From Pilaira anomala (lineage: Eukaryota; Mucoromycota; Mucoromycetes; Mucorales; Mucoraceae): a DNA stretch of 64,000 bases. The DNA lies in assembly GCA_025716855.1 (NCBI GenBank), contig JAIXMQ010000032.1:124001-188000 (forward strand). The letters are read 5' to 3'. Position 1 is the first letter of the stretch. Every line of letters begins with the position of its first letter. Both the position numbers and the translations under genes were made by a program. Shown one piece after another: positions 1 to 10,836 of this stretch. The notes beneath the pieces were generated by a model. That model had not been told where the DNA came from, searched no databases, and was given only the letters and a program-made list of their open reading frames with translations.

Positions 1-31
1 TATATATATATCCTTTCTCTATTTTACTTAC

Positions 32-1091
32 TATCAACAGCTACGGTCCAGAATTCTTGGAAAGAAGCAATCTCTTTAGGTTGTTCCTCTTGGAAATAAA
101 CAGCAAGAAGAGGATCCCAAACGGAATGAAGTTGAGGTTTCCAATCCGCTAAAGCTTCTTGAGTCTCGGTAGGAATTTCCTTGAGGATATTAGCTAAATG
201 AGCTAAATTGGAAGTATCCAAGATGGTTTGAGATTTCCAGTTACTTAATTGATCTGATAAATCGACGTTTTCCAATTGTTGTTGGATACCGACCACCAAA
301 TTTAATTGATCTACGTTTGTAATTGGACCATTGAAAAATAATTCCTTTACCTTTTCGATGACGGCAGATTGATGTTCAGTTCCCTTCAACTAACAGATAT
401 GTTTTAGCTAAGGAAAAAAAAATCGAGCTTTTTTTTTTAAAGAAACATTCTACTTACGTAAGGAAGGAGGTTGATAACAACATGATGACATACTTCGGCA
501 AGATAAGATTTGGCAAGAGCCATTTCATGTAAACTTTCAACGATACGAATGATATCTTCAGTTGTGGTAGAGTCTCTTGCGATCATACCAGAGGCAACAA
601 TCGACATTAAACCGAAAAGACGACCAAATAACATATCACGAGTTTCATCACCGTTCATGGATCCAGTGCGTTCAGTATATTGAAATAAAAGATCAAGTAC
701 GAGTTTAGTACAGATAATATCCACAATAGCAAGAAGCTGTATAAATTTTTTTTTTTAAAAAAAGAAAAATTAGATGTGAGGGGGTTTTTTTGATAAAAAA
801 ACGTCAAAAAAAAAAGTTTACCTCGGTTAAAGCTAAAGAAAAACCTTGACGAGCACCTTGTCTAGAAGAGGGAAGACCACGAAGTAAACGACGTACAGCA
901 TAAGATACGTCGGAAGCACAAAGTAAGTCAAGTTTCTCTTCAGTATCAGCCATATCTTTTGTTTCTAAAGTGTCTTCATGATTCTTTTGGAATTCGGCAA
1001 GTGTCTTAATCAACGAATGAGCTGCGGTTTGTCTAACACTGGGTTCAAAAGAAGCAAGATCCCAATAAAGTTGAAGTGTAGTTGTAGCCAT
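32..1091 (-). CDS. POL5: DNA polymerase phi (Pol5/MYBBP1A-like), 5' part
   Basis: Nucleolar Pol5 family protein, which in yeast acts in rDNA transcription and ribosome assembly despite the polymerase name. Three exons are visible: 822..1091, 458..736 and 32..389, all in phase 0, with GTAAAC, GTAAGT and GTAAGT donors. The start (MATTTLQLYWDLASF) is the usual N-terminus: a column of alpha-helical repeats with RQTAAHSLI, SYAVRRLLRGLPSSRQGARQ and GRLFGLMSIVASG, typical of the Pol5 domain (PF04931). The ATG at 1091 is the first in frame and is preceded by a homopolymer-rich leader. The last visible exon ends at a GTAAGT donor (26..31), so the gene continues off the left edge and only about 300 of the roughly 1000 residues usual for the family are here. 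The family call rests on remembered consensus, not a search. Confidence 0.8.
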
Positions 1092-1748
1092 TTTTTTTTT
1101 CTTTAAGTATTTATTAAAAAAAAAAAAAAAGGTTAAAAAAATGCTTAAACTTTTTTCTTCCAAAAAAAAAAAAATAATAATATAGATGTCAAAAATTCAA
1201 AAAGAAAAAGGGGTGGCTTGAACATGACTGTTGTTTAGAAGCATTTTTTTTTCTTTCGAACACCTACCTTTCTAATTAAACTTCTTTTTTTGTGATCCAG
1301 CTTTTTATCATCAAGCATATTTTTTTTTAGGAGAAATAATGGATTGATTTGGTTGCAAATAGATAGAAAAAAGTTCGAGAAAAAATGGATAGAAATTGAA
1401 GAAGAAAAGGGATGAATAGAAGAAGTCCTTCTTCACGCATTGGGGATACTATACATACTTGGAATGTAATATTAAGATCTTATTGCCCGGAGAAGTCTGA
1501 CACGAGTATAATTTATGCCGCCTCTTCAGTAAAGTTACACAATGCCATTACTTCTTTACTGCAGACACCTTGAATACAGTTTCTTTTCTTGAGAGAGAGA
1601 GAGAGAGAGAGAGAGAGTAAATATGTAAATAGTATCTTTTTAAGCCTCCAAGTATCCTAAAGAAGCTTTATAAGATTTACAAGAAAAGTATAAAATCGTA
1701 TCATTTTTTAATAAAAAAATAGCCGTGTAGCCTCTTTAAAAAACCAAA
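1092..1748. other. Intergenic spacer, no gene seen
   Basis: Divergent/upstream spacer between the Pol5 start and the 3' end of the O-acetyltransferase gene. It is mostly T and A runs. It holds a GA microsatellite at 1591..1617. No coding frame of interest on either strand. Confidence 0.6.
1591..1617. repeat. (GA)n microsatellite
   Basis: About 13 uninterrupted GA units in the spacer downstream of the O-acetyltransferase gene. Confidence 0.95.
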
Positions 1749-3151
1749 TTATTTATTTTTTTTTAAATTGAAGTTTTTCAAGATTTCATGATTCAACAAC
1801 TTATTCCAAGTATCTACAGGACCAGGAATACAAGTGTGTAAACAATCCGCATCTGGTTTTGAATGCGCATCGGCTCTTTGATTTGAAAGAGAAGCGATAT
1901 CAAAGATATCAAATTGAGGATCTTCATCTTGAGATAATAATTCGCGCCAGATGTCATCGAATTCTTTAAACAGGTGCCATTCATATTCACCTGTTTTCCC
2001 AGTAGGTTCTAATGGGTTGGATTGAGGTGTTTTGAATTTAGAGCAAGTTGCGTGTCCATAAGGTGTGGTGCGGATCCATACTTTTTGATGTGGTTGGATA
2101 TGAGATTGTAAATAATCTAATATAGTTGCCATGGATTTTTTAAACGCAGATAATAATTCTTCTTCGCTTTCGTTTGGTCCCCAATGAAGATTCGGGTGCC
2201 AATGAGGTCCCTAAATATATAAAAGTTTTAGTATATCTGTATAATAATAAAATGTATTCCACTTACAGTGTTTATCACAATATAATCGAATTTATCTAAT
2301 GCATGAACCCTTTAAAAAAAAAGAAGATAATATATATGAGCGTATATATATAAATAAAAGATCATATATAGTTTTACATACCAAGGATAGTTTTCACCGT
2401 TTCCCAATTGAGTCCCTTGTTCTTCAAAGGGAGAGATGAGTTTATAATCGTCCAACCTTAATAAATAATCGGATCGAATATAAGCTAAAGAAGAAGTATC
2501 CTTATCTACAGCAGCTAATTCATTGACTTTGATCTTGAAGTTTCCGCCATTTAAAGTTGATTTGGCAGGATGTCGATTTGGAAAATATTGACCTAGTAAA
2601 CAACCTAGACTTTCAAATTGTAATTGTGTGATACTGTCACCTACGAATAAAATTGGATGTTCTCTAAAATGATCAGCCAATTCTTTTGGATCAAAGTCTA
2701 ATACTTTACAATGTTTTGGTTTCCATTGATAATCCATACTGTTTAAAAAAAAAAAAAAAAATTGTTCAGTGAGTATACTCTTTTGACGTGCTTTATGATT
2801 ATTTCAAGTATTATACATTTGTTTTGCCCTGAAAGCTTCATCCCCTCCTCTGCGAAAACATCGATGTGCGAATTTCTTGAGACAATGGTATCCAGCAGCT
2901 TGAGTGAATTGAGTTTGATTTGTAGGTGAGTCGATCGAGGTAGGATGATAGATCCAGTTTCCTTCGTTAAATGATTCAGGCGTACATAATGATTTTGTAT
3001 TTGAATAAGGTTCATCCGTTGTTGTAAGATCATCAGCAAAAATAAGTGATGAAGTATTTGGTTGATAGACTGTGATCCATAATATGATGCAACCAAAGAA
3101 AGAGATGATATAAATTAATTTTGAGCTTCTTTGTTGTTGTATCGCCACCAT
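1749..3151 (-). CDS. Trichome-birefringence-like (TBL) polysaccharide O-acetyltransferase
   Basis: Predicted Golgi/ER type II membrane protein of the PMR5N/PC-esterase superfamily, whose members O-acetylate cell-wall polysaccharides. Exons 2817..3151, 2382..2738, 2267..2309 and 1749..2210 give about 398 aa. Residues 12-30 form one N-terminal membrane anchor (YIISFFGCIILWITVY). A TBL-type segment CTPESFNEGNWIYHP follows, then the GDS motif (ILFVGDSITQLQFE, near residue 145), IVINTGPHWHP near 240, and the DxxH motif in DADCLHTCIPGPVDTWN with D367 and H370. GDS Ser plus DxxH Asp/His is the family's catalytic set, so all key residues are present. The acceptor polysaccharide cannot be told from sequence. 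Such proteins are best known in plants; Mucoromycota and basidiomycetes also carry relatives. Confidence 0.82.
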
Positions 3152-3616
3152 GCTTTAAAATAGAGAAAGAAGAAGAAGAAGAAGAGAAGAGAATTAAAAA
3201 AAAAAGGGGAGGGGGGAGTTAAAGAAGAATTTACAACATTGTGTCTTTCCTAAAATGGTTACATGTTGTAAATTGACTGACAATCTCTCTTTTTATTTTA
3301 TTTTTTCCTTTCTATGTAAATGCAACCCTTTTTATTTATAATTGAGATGTACTCGTTTTTTTTTTCTTTTTAATTTATACTTTTTGTTGTTTTCTGGCAG
3401 CTTTCTTCTACCTTATCTTTTTAAGAAAATCATGATCTTTTTTTTTTGTTTTTTCTAAATTAAAACGCTGAGCTGGTGTTACTTTTTACTGTTATCAAAC
3501 CCAGATTATCTTTTTTTTTAAAAAAAAAAAAAAAAAAAAATCGCGTTGTTGCACCAAAAAAAGATGGACTCAGCGCACTCTCATCATCTTGCTTCAGCAC
3601 TCTTCTCTCTAACAGA

Positions 3617-4440
3617 CTCTATTTTTGAAAACATGTGGTATAACTTGAGTAATAACAAGCATTGAATCAATATAGTTATTGATAAACAGATCCTCTTCTT
3701 TTCCCGTCATCGGAATCTCTTTGATTTTCTTATGGATATCAATGTTGTTTTCAAAAGGTTAAATAAAACATTAGAACAATCTCTTTTCGGATGTTTCGTC
3801 AGATAAAGCTATAGTTATAGCTTGAATATATCGCATAATTTCTCTTTTTTTTTTTTCAGCAAAGTACTTATTGATGATAATGCTGCTTTTTTTTTTTTTT
3901 TTTTTCTTCAGGTAGTATAGGTAATTCGACATTTTGGCTTGATGGACTTCTGTAGTGAGCCCAGTTATATATCATTATCAACGCCAATAAATGTAATTCT
4001 CTCTCTGACTTCTTAACAATCATTATGTTACTTAATGCTAAAGCTTTGTAAAAAAAAAACTCTTCAATTTGGCCTAATTGGCTTTTCCGTATTTTTGGCC
4101 CATTCAATCACCTCAACATAAGGCACTTAAGCGCGTAAAAAATATCTTGTGAATATAGTGACAGAAGATAAGTTTCTTATCACTACAACACTAACTTTAC
4201 TCAAATATAGTAACCTGTCTGCTCCAGCTTGAATTTAATCGAATTATGTCAACCTGACCTGTTGTGATCAGCTTCATTATGTTTTCAGGATACATACTTT
4301 TTTTTTTTTTAGTTAACATGATATTTACCTGGTTTTGTATTACTAAGCTGCTGGACAGGCGTTTTGAACGTAAACTCTTGAAAGTTAAAGCTATAGCTCT
4401 TGTATCGATATGTCGGTACACACCAAGGTAAGTCATTCAG
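3617..4440 (-). pseudogene. Decayed or unannotated coding-like segments, unknown family
   Basis: Several minus-strand pieces have the amino-acid texture of real protein but do not join into one clean frame. At 4436..4327 a frame begins MTYLGVYRHIDTRAIALTF and ends at a GTAAATATC donor. At about 4260..4215 VDIIRLNSSWSRQ follows an ACAACAGGTCAG acceptor. At about 4110..3905 a frame contains ALALSNIMIVKKSERELHLL and YNWAHYRSPSSQNVELP. At about 3845..3780 there is REIMRYIQAITIALSDE, and at 3759..3617 KIKEIPMTGKEEDLFINNYI, ending in a stop. Frames change and stops intervene without good introns between some pieces. I do not recognise the family. It could be a broken gene, an old transposon protein, or a gene whose introns I could not resolve. 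Confidence 0.3.
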
Positions 4441-5011
4441 CAGGTGTGGTAAAATTTTCTAAAGACATATATATACTCTCTTTCCCATGTCAATTTAATA
4501 AATATTATGTAAAAGCAATATTTTAGGTCTTTTGTATTATAGTATGTGATTAAGGGCTGACTGTTACTTGATTGTTTATTTTAGCTTCTTATTTTTTCTT
4601 TCATGCCACAAAAACAGGTTTTTATTTTTTAGTTATGGTTTCATTATAAATCTTTTTTTCTTTTTGCTTCTTCCTTTTTCTTTCCCTTTTTTTTTTAAAA
4701 TATATAAATTTCAAAATGAATCTTTTGTACAGCTATTATCTTTCTCTCTTCTCTGACCACTATCTAGACAAGAGGATTAAATAACAACTTATTATTTGTA
4801 GCTCTAATAACTTTATCACAAAAAAGTGATTCATTGTCAATAGAAAATGTTCTATTTTTCTTTTTGCGTATTTTCGATAAATGAAAAGATATTTTCTCTC
4901 TAGTCTCTTAATGGTGATGTGGGTATCAGCAAATGGAAAAAAAAACGGTACGTGAAAATGGTGCGCGAAAATGGTGCCCTTTATCATAGGAAAAAAAAAA
5001 TTAAATTCATT

Positions 5012-5145
5012 CGATGATAATTTTAATAAGATTAAGAAAGAATTTGACAAAAGTTTGCAAGAACAAGTAGCTTTGGTTGATCGCGACGTCAAATCTTTAA
5101 TAAAAATTTAGCCAAACTCACCGCTAAAGTAACTACAAATCGATA
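5012..5145 (+). pseudogene. Coding-like C-terminal fragment with one-base frameshift
   Basis: On the plus strand a frame reads SFDDNFNKIKKEFDKSLQEQ then VALVDRDVKSLIKI and stops at about 5108..5110. The next frame over reads NLAKLTAKVTTNR and stops at about 5143..5145. The two meet in an A run, so one missing A would account for the break. The piece is helical and charged. I do not recognise it, and no start or upstream exon was found. It may be a relic or an unresolved last exon. Confidence 0.25.
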
Positions 5146-5239
5146 GCATGTATATAATTGCAAATGTATATTCATGTTTTGAAAATAGGGAAAAGGGAAA
5201 AAGAAGCCAGGCAACAGTATAATAAATAACATAACTTAC

Positions 5240-5326
5240 CAAGGCTATTCGTCCCATTATGTACGAAATTGGGGCCGTAAACTTCATGGGAGCACCTGCT
5301 AGGGGTAAAAGTTCCCGTTCAATCAA
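5240..5326 (-). other. Exon-like 87-bp segment, family unknown
   Basis: Exactly 29 sense codons (LIERELLPLAGAPMKFTAPI then SYIMGRIAL) lie between a strong acceptor (pyrimidine tract, ATCATCAACAG) and a GTAAGT donor, phase 0 at both ends. No matching upstream start or downstream exon was found: the next splice candidates run into stops. It may be an isolated exon of a decayed gene or part of a gene I could not assemble. Confidence 0.25.
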
Positions 5327-6527
5327 CTGTTGATGATGAAGAAGAGGTAGCCTTGAAGAGGACGAGTATAGTCGTGCGAAAGGAAAAAAAAAAACATTTG
5401 AAGTCTAATGAAAAAACTATAGTAGACTTCAAATGAACTATCTGTACCACTTATGTTTATAAACTAGTAAGACAACTATTTAACTACTTCCAACTTTTTA
5501 TTTAATAAACATTATCTTTATTCTTACATAAAAAAAAAACTCATTAGTTTAACTTCTTGCAATCATTTTTACCTAAACTGCTATTCTTATTTTATATACC
5601 ACCACTGACAGTGACATAAAAAAAATCTTTTTTTGATACTTTAGAAACTATTATATTAAAAACAGTCTATCTCTTTGAACTTGATACATTTTTTTTTTTC
5701 TGTGTATGCCAGACCTGCTCTTACGAATTCGTTGCTATGAAGAATAACTCTCTTTTATCGCTATGGTAACCAATGATTTTGATTTCTTCTTTATCGATCA
5801 TATCGAAGAAGAGACAAAAAAATATCTTATTTTTTCATCTCACTAGAGATCTTTTTACAAACAAGGTTATTTCATATTACATCTAAAATAGATGATCCAC
5901 TTCTGTACAACCTTAATATTCTTTTTTAAAATCGATTTTATTCAAAAAATAAAAACGTGTATTTGACAGATGGAAAAAAAAAAAAGGGTTTGTAATTAAA
6001 AAAGGTAAAAAAAAAAAAAGAGACGACGTTTTGCAACCGCGATTAAATTAAATCAAGAAAATTTTAGCCAAATTAAAATTTCTTGAAAAGGCGTAAACAA
6101 AAAGCTATTGTATTTATACAATCAAAACTTTGTATGATGATGATATCTTTATTATTTGAATAGAACGACATCTAATTGATCTACGTCTTAATGATACGTT
6201 TTTTTTTTTCTTTTCTTTTTTTTCTTTTTTTTTTTTAGTTTTAGTTTTTACATATCGCAAAGCTTTCATTTTTGACATATTTCTATCTTTTCATATAAAT
6301 ATAGATATTTACCCATTGGTAACTGACAATACTTCAAGTACAAACAACGGAGTTTTCTTAATAATGTCGCGCGTTCTTTAACAAAAAAAAAAAAGGAGGA
6401 TCTTTAAAATATAAATTCAATATATATATTTATTTTTAATTTTTTTTTTCTCTCTCTCTCTCTCTCTTTCTTTTACACACAAACACACACACACACCTTT
6501 TTTTTTTTTTTTCGTTGTTTTGTTGGA

Positions 6528-9144
6528 ATGTCGACTAAGCTACGTCAAAGACGTGTTGAGTTAGATGGCACTATAGATAAGCATCTAGATGTAGACTTTG
6601 ATGACTCCAAAAAGGTATATAAACACAAAAATAAGTTTTTACATTTTTTTTATTTACTTTTAAAATAAAAAAAAAAAAAAAAAAAAGTATGGAAAAGACT
6701 CTACACCAAGTCAACGTAACCCAAAAGGCCATCAAATAGCGTTGATCGTTCTCTGTACAATAGCAACGTTTGTCACCTTCTACAAGATTTGGAATCCCGA
6801 TGAAGTAGTATTTGACGAAGTTCACTTTGGAAAGTTCGCCGGCTACTATCTCAAGAGAACCTATTATTTCGATGTACATCCACCATTAGCCAAACTGATG
6901 ATTGCAGGTGCTGGATATCTTTTAGGGTTTGATGGACATTATGATTTTGCAAACATTGGTGATAATTATCTTGATCATCAAGTACCTTATATCGGTTTAC
7001 GTGCTTTACCCGCTACCTTGAACGTCTTGTGTGTAGCCTTGGTTTATTTGATCATGAAGGAATCAGGTTATTCTTTAGCGATTTGTTGTCTAAGTGCTGC
7101 CATGTATATCTTTGACAATGCAATGGTCACTCAGAATCGTTTGATCTTGTTGGATAGTATGCTCTTGATCTTTATGTTGGCTACCATGTATACTTATATC
7201 AGGTTTAGAAAGTTGAGACATTTATCTTTTACCCCAGAATGGTGGGCTTGGTTACTTGCTACTGGTGTCTTTATGGCTTTCACTGTTAGGTATGCTTTTT
7301 ATCTATTTTTCTTTACATATTTTATCTTTTCTTTTTTTTTAAAAAAAAAAAAACTAAAATTCCTCTTTTTTAGTGTTAAAATGGTTGGACTTTTCTTGGT
7401 TGCTTTAATTGGATTCTCTGTAATTTATGATTTATGGATTCTTTTAGATATTAAGCGCGGATTAAGTATGGTATGTGGAGGGGGAAAGAAAAAAAAATGA
7501 ATTAAGGGAGTTATTGTTAATATATGTGTGTCTTAGGATCAATTCATGAAACACTTTTATGCTCGTGCATTTAGTTTGATCATAGTACCTATTGGTATTT
7601 ACCTCTTTTGGTTCTATATTCATTTCGCTATCTTGAACGAGTCCGGTCCTGGAGATTCTTTCATGACCTCTCGATTCCAAGATACTCTCAAGAACAGTCC
7701 CTTGAAGTTATCAGCTTTAGGTAAAGTTAAGCACATTACATGTTAAAAATTTATATACAGAAGAAAATTTATATATATATTTTTTTTTAATGCAGAAATT
7801 CATTATGGTGACGAAATCACAATTAAACACAAGGATACAAACGCATTCCTTCACTCTCATGATCTTCATTACCCATTAAGATATGAAGATGGTCGTGTCA
7901 GTAGTAAAGGTCAACAAGTAACAGGTGTCATGGAACCTAATGATAACTGTTACTGGCGTATCAAATCATCCATTGAAGAAGAAGAAGAGAATGATGATGG
8001 ACCACGTCTTGTTAAGAATGGAGATATTGTTCAATTAGAACATGTAGTGACAGGGACTGATTTATTAACCCACGATGTTGCATCACCCTGGATGCCAACT
8101 AACGAGGAAGTAACGACCGTACCTGTCGGCACAAGACGTGCAGAGACCTTATTCAAGATTATCTTTGACGACGACGACCAAAACATATTAGAGACCCATA
8201 TGACCTCTTTCCGTCTTATTCACGAAGACACAAAGGTAGCTATCTGGACACACAATCGAAAGTTACCCGACTGGGGTCTTGAACAGTTAGAAGTGAACGG
8301 TAATAAGAACGCTGTCGACAAGACCAATTATTGGTCTGCTCAAGAGATTCGAGGTAAAAACGCCACCGAATTAAATAAACACAAAAATGAAAAGGAAATT
8401 GGACATATGCCATTCATCAAGAAGTTTTTCGAACTTCAAGGGCGTATGATCAGTCATAATGCTGGTTTAACTAAACCTCATCCTTATCAATCCACTCCCA
8501 TCACTTGGCCATTCATGATTCGTGGTGTTTCTTATTGGTCAAAAGAATCCTCTCGCTCTCAAATCTATTTAACTGGTAACTTGTTCGGTTGGTATTTATC
8601 TGTAGGTGGTATTGCTGTATTTGCTGGTATCATCCTGGCTGATGTCTTGGCTCGTAGAAGAGGCATTGATCCCATTGAAGAACCTGTGCGTCATCGTTTA
8701 CTTCAATCCTCTGGTTTCTTCTTCACTGCTTGGGCTCTTCATTATTTCCCCTTTTTCATCATGGGAAGATCTCTTTTCCTTCATCATTATCTTCCTGCTG
8801 CTACCGTCAATTATTTATTGTTAGGTGCCATGTATCAATTTATCTTTGTAGATGGTGTTGATTCCCCTGTTTCCTTCTTGAGTTTAAAATCAAAAACAAC
8901 ACGTCAAACCAGCATGAAGGCTGAAGTCTCTTGGAAAGTCTATGTGGCTGTTGGATTCACTCTCTTGTGTCAAATTGCCATGTTTGTCTTTTTAGCTCCT
9001 TTAACTTATGGTACGCCCATGACTTTAGAACAAGTTCAAAGTCATCAATTATTAAATGGTTGGAAACTTCAATACGGTAAGCGATTTTATATTTAGTTTT
9101 ATTTCAACATGGCACTAAACTCTTTTCTTATTTTAGCTAAATAA
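6528..9144 (+). CDS. PMT4: Dolichyl-phosphate-mannose--protein mannosyltransferase, Pmt4/POMT1 type
   Basis: ER membrane enzyme that transfers mannose from dolichyl-phosphate-mannose to Ser/Thr of secretory proteins. Exons 6528..6614, 6688..7289, 7374..7470, 7537..7720, 7796..9076 and 9137..9144 give about 752 aa, close to the 762 aa of yeast Pmt4. The first luminal loop carries the catalytic acidic pair in DEVHFGKF (72-79). FDVHPPLAKLMI and TQNRLILLDSMLLIF follow, then FTVSVKMVGLF rebuilt across an intron. The MIR beta-trefoil starts at EIHYGDEITIKHKD, and the last third is multi-spanning with GRSLFLHHYLPA. The loop NIGDNYLDHQVPYIGLRALP resembles Pmt4/POMT1 more than Pmt1/Pmt2, hence the subtype call, which is inference. 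Intron 1 ends in about 20 A's before the acceptor G. The last exon is only 8 bp and closes the frame with AK and a stop. The Tlg2 gene begins 97 bp downstream on the same strand. Confidence 0.88.
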
Positions 9145-9241
9145 TTATATAAATTCATTTTTTTTTTTTTTTTCATAAATAAAAATTATATTTCACTCTT
9201 CTTTTTTTTTTTTTTCTTTTTTTTTCTTTTAAATTTCTTAT

Positions 9242-10600
9242 ATGGCCACGCGAAGTAGAACCTTATTGTTTTTACAATATAGAAACTCGTATGCAAGAAC
9301 ACAACATGCAGCTCCTCATTTCTCTGCTGGTTTATCTGAAACTGAAGGTTTAATAGAAAGCTCGAGTAACGTTATTGAGATGTCCGTCTTACCTCCTAAA
9401 TGGTGAATATACTTTATATAAAAAAACTTTTTCTGGTTTTCGTTTTTTTTTTTAATCGCTTTTTTTTTTCTTTTTTAAAAAAACAACTCGTAGGGTAGAC
9501 ATTGTAGATGAAGTAGATGAAGCACTTGACGTAGTAAAAGACAAGAGTAAGATGAATAAAGACAGAAAAAAAAAAACTTTTTATTTTATTTATTTAAACC
9601 TGTATCTATAGTTACGAAACTAGAAACTATGCATCGGAAACATTTATTACCTGGTTTCGACGACAGAACTTCAGACGAAGCAGCCATAAACAACCTAACC
9701 TCTGAAATCACAGACGTAAAAATGATTACTATTTTTTTTTTTTTAAAAAAAAAAAAAAATGTATCTGGAGGACTGACGCACATAATTACAAAATTTTTAG
9801 GAATTTTATCGAATTAAGCGAGATATTCAACGTATTCGAGTAGGCTCAAATGATTCAGATCAAGAAGATACTTTAGCAAGAAATATTCAAACTAGCTTAG
9901 CAACAAAAGTACAAGACGTTTCTTCAACTTTTAGAAAACAACAATCTTCTTACTTGCAAAGTATATATATATATAAAATGCATTAAAATCTTTTTACTCC
10001 GCTAACCTTTTTTTTTTTTAGAGATGCAAGGTCAGGAAAATCGTAAAGCTGATATATTAGGTATTGAATCCACATTAAGTAACGAAGCTGCAGAGTTATT
10101 ATTAGACGAGGATGCACAAGTGGTAAAGTAGATAGAATTAGAGAATGAGAGGAAAATATGGAACTGATATGTATATTAAAGGGTTTTACTGAATCACAAT
10201 TAGCCGTGATGGAATCAAATAATGTATCCATAGATCAAAGAGAACGAGAAATCAATCAAATTGCAAAATCAATACATCAATTAGCAGAGATCTTTAGAGA
10301 CCTTCAATCGCTCGTAATTGATCAAGGTTCAATGCTTGATCGTATTGATTTTAATATTGAACAAACAAACGTTCAAGTAAAAGAGGCTGTAGTACAATTA
10401 GATCAGGTACTTCATATTTTTTTTTTTTTTATAGCAAAGGGGGGGGGGGGAAAAAATCATTATGTTTTTCACTAATCTGTATATACATGTTATAGGGCTC
10501 ACGATATCAAAACAAGACAAGAAAGCGTAAACTCATGCTACTTTTAATACTCGTCATCATGTTATTAATTGTCATATTAATCGTAAAGCCAAAGAAATAG
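9242..10600 (+). CDS. TLG2: Syntaxin-16/Tlg2 family Qa-SNARE
   Basis: Tail-anchored t-SNARE for endosome-to-trans-Golgi fusion. Seven exons (9242..9402, 9494..9546, 9612..9715, 9801..9960, 10022..10122, 10182..10406, 10496..10600) give about 302 aa. The N-terminal peptide (MATRSRTLLFLQYRNS) is the Vps45/Sly1-type binding end of the family. LPPKWVDIVDEVDEALD and LETMHRKHLLPGFDD are Tlg2 signatures. The SNARE motif lies about 200-265, with the central glutamine in LVIDQGSMLDRIDFNIEQ. The C-terminus KRKLMLLLILVIMLLIVI is the single membrane anchor, followed by VKPKK. All joins keep frame. It starts 97 bp after the PMT stop on the same strand, so the two may share a short spacer with terminator and promoter signals. 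Confidence 0.9.
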
Positions 10601-10836
10601 TATATATAGAATAATATAATTTTCTTTTCTTTTTTTTTTTTTTTGTACAATATTATTACGCTCATATTCCCTTTCTTTAATAACACACTCTCTCATCTTA
10701 ACAAATATTACATAAAAGTTTTTTTTTTTTTTTTTTTTTATAAATTCTAACCACCACCCTATTTTTTTTATATCTCTCTTTTTTACAGCTTCCTTTTAAT
10801 AATAAAAAAAAAAGTGTATATTATTATTTATTAATC

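Larger units (their letters stand above)
3152..6527. other. Long gene-poor spacer with coding-like relics
   Basis: About 3.4 kb between the O-acetyltransferase start and the mannosyltransferase start. Much of it is T/A homopolymer, but three stretches read like protein and are listed separately (3617..4440 minus, 5012..5145 plus, 5240..5326 minus). The last about 150 bases before 6528 are T-, CT- and CA-rich (6450..6512), a probable core promoter/5' UTR of the PMT gene. Confidence 0.5.
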
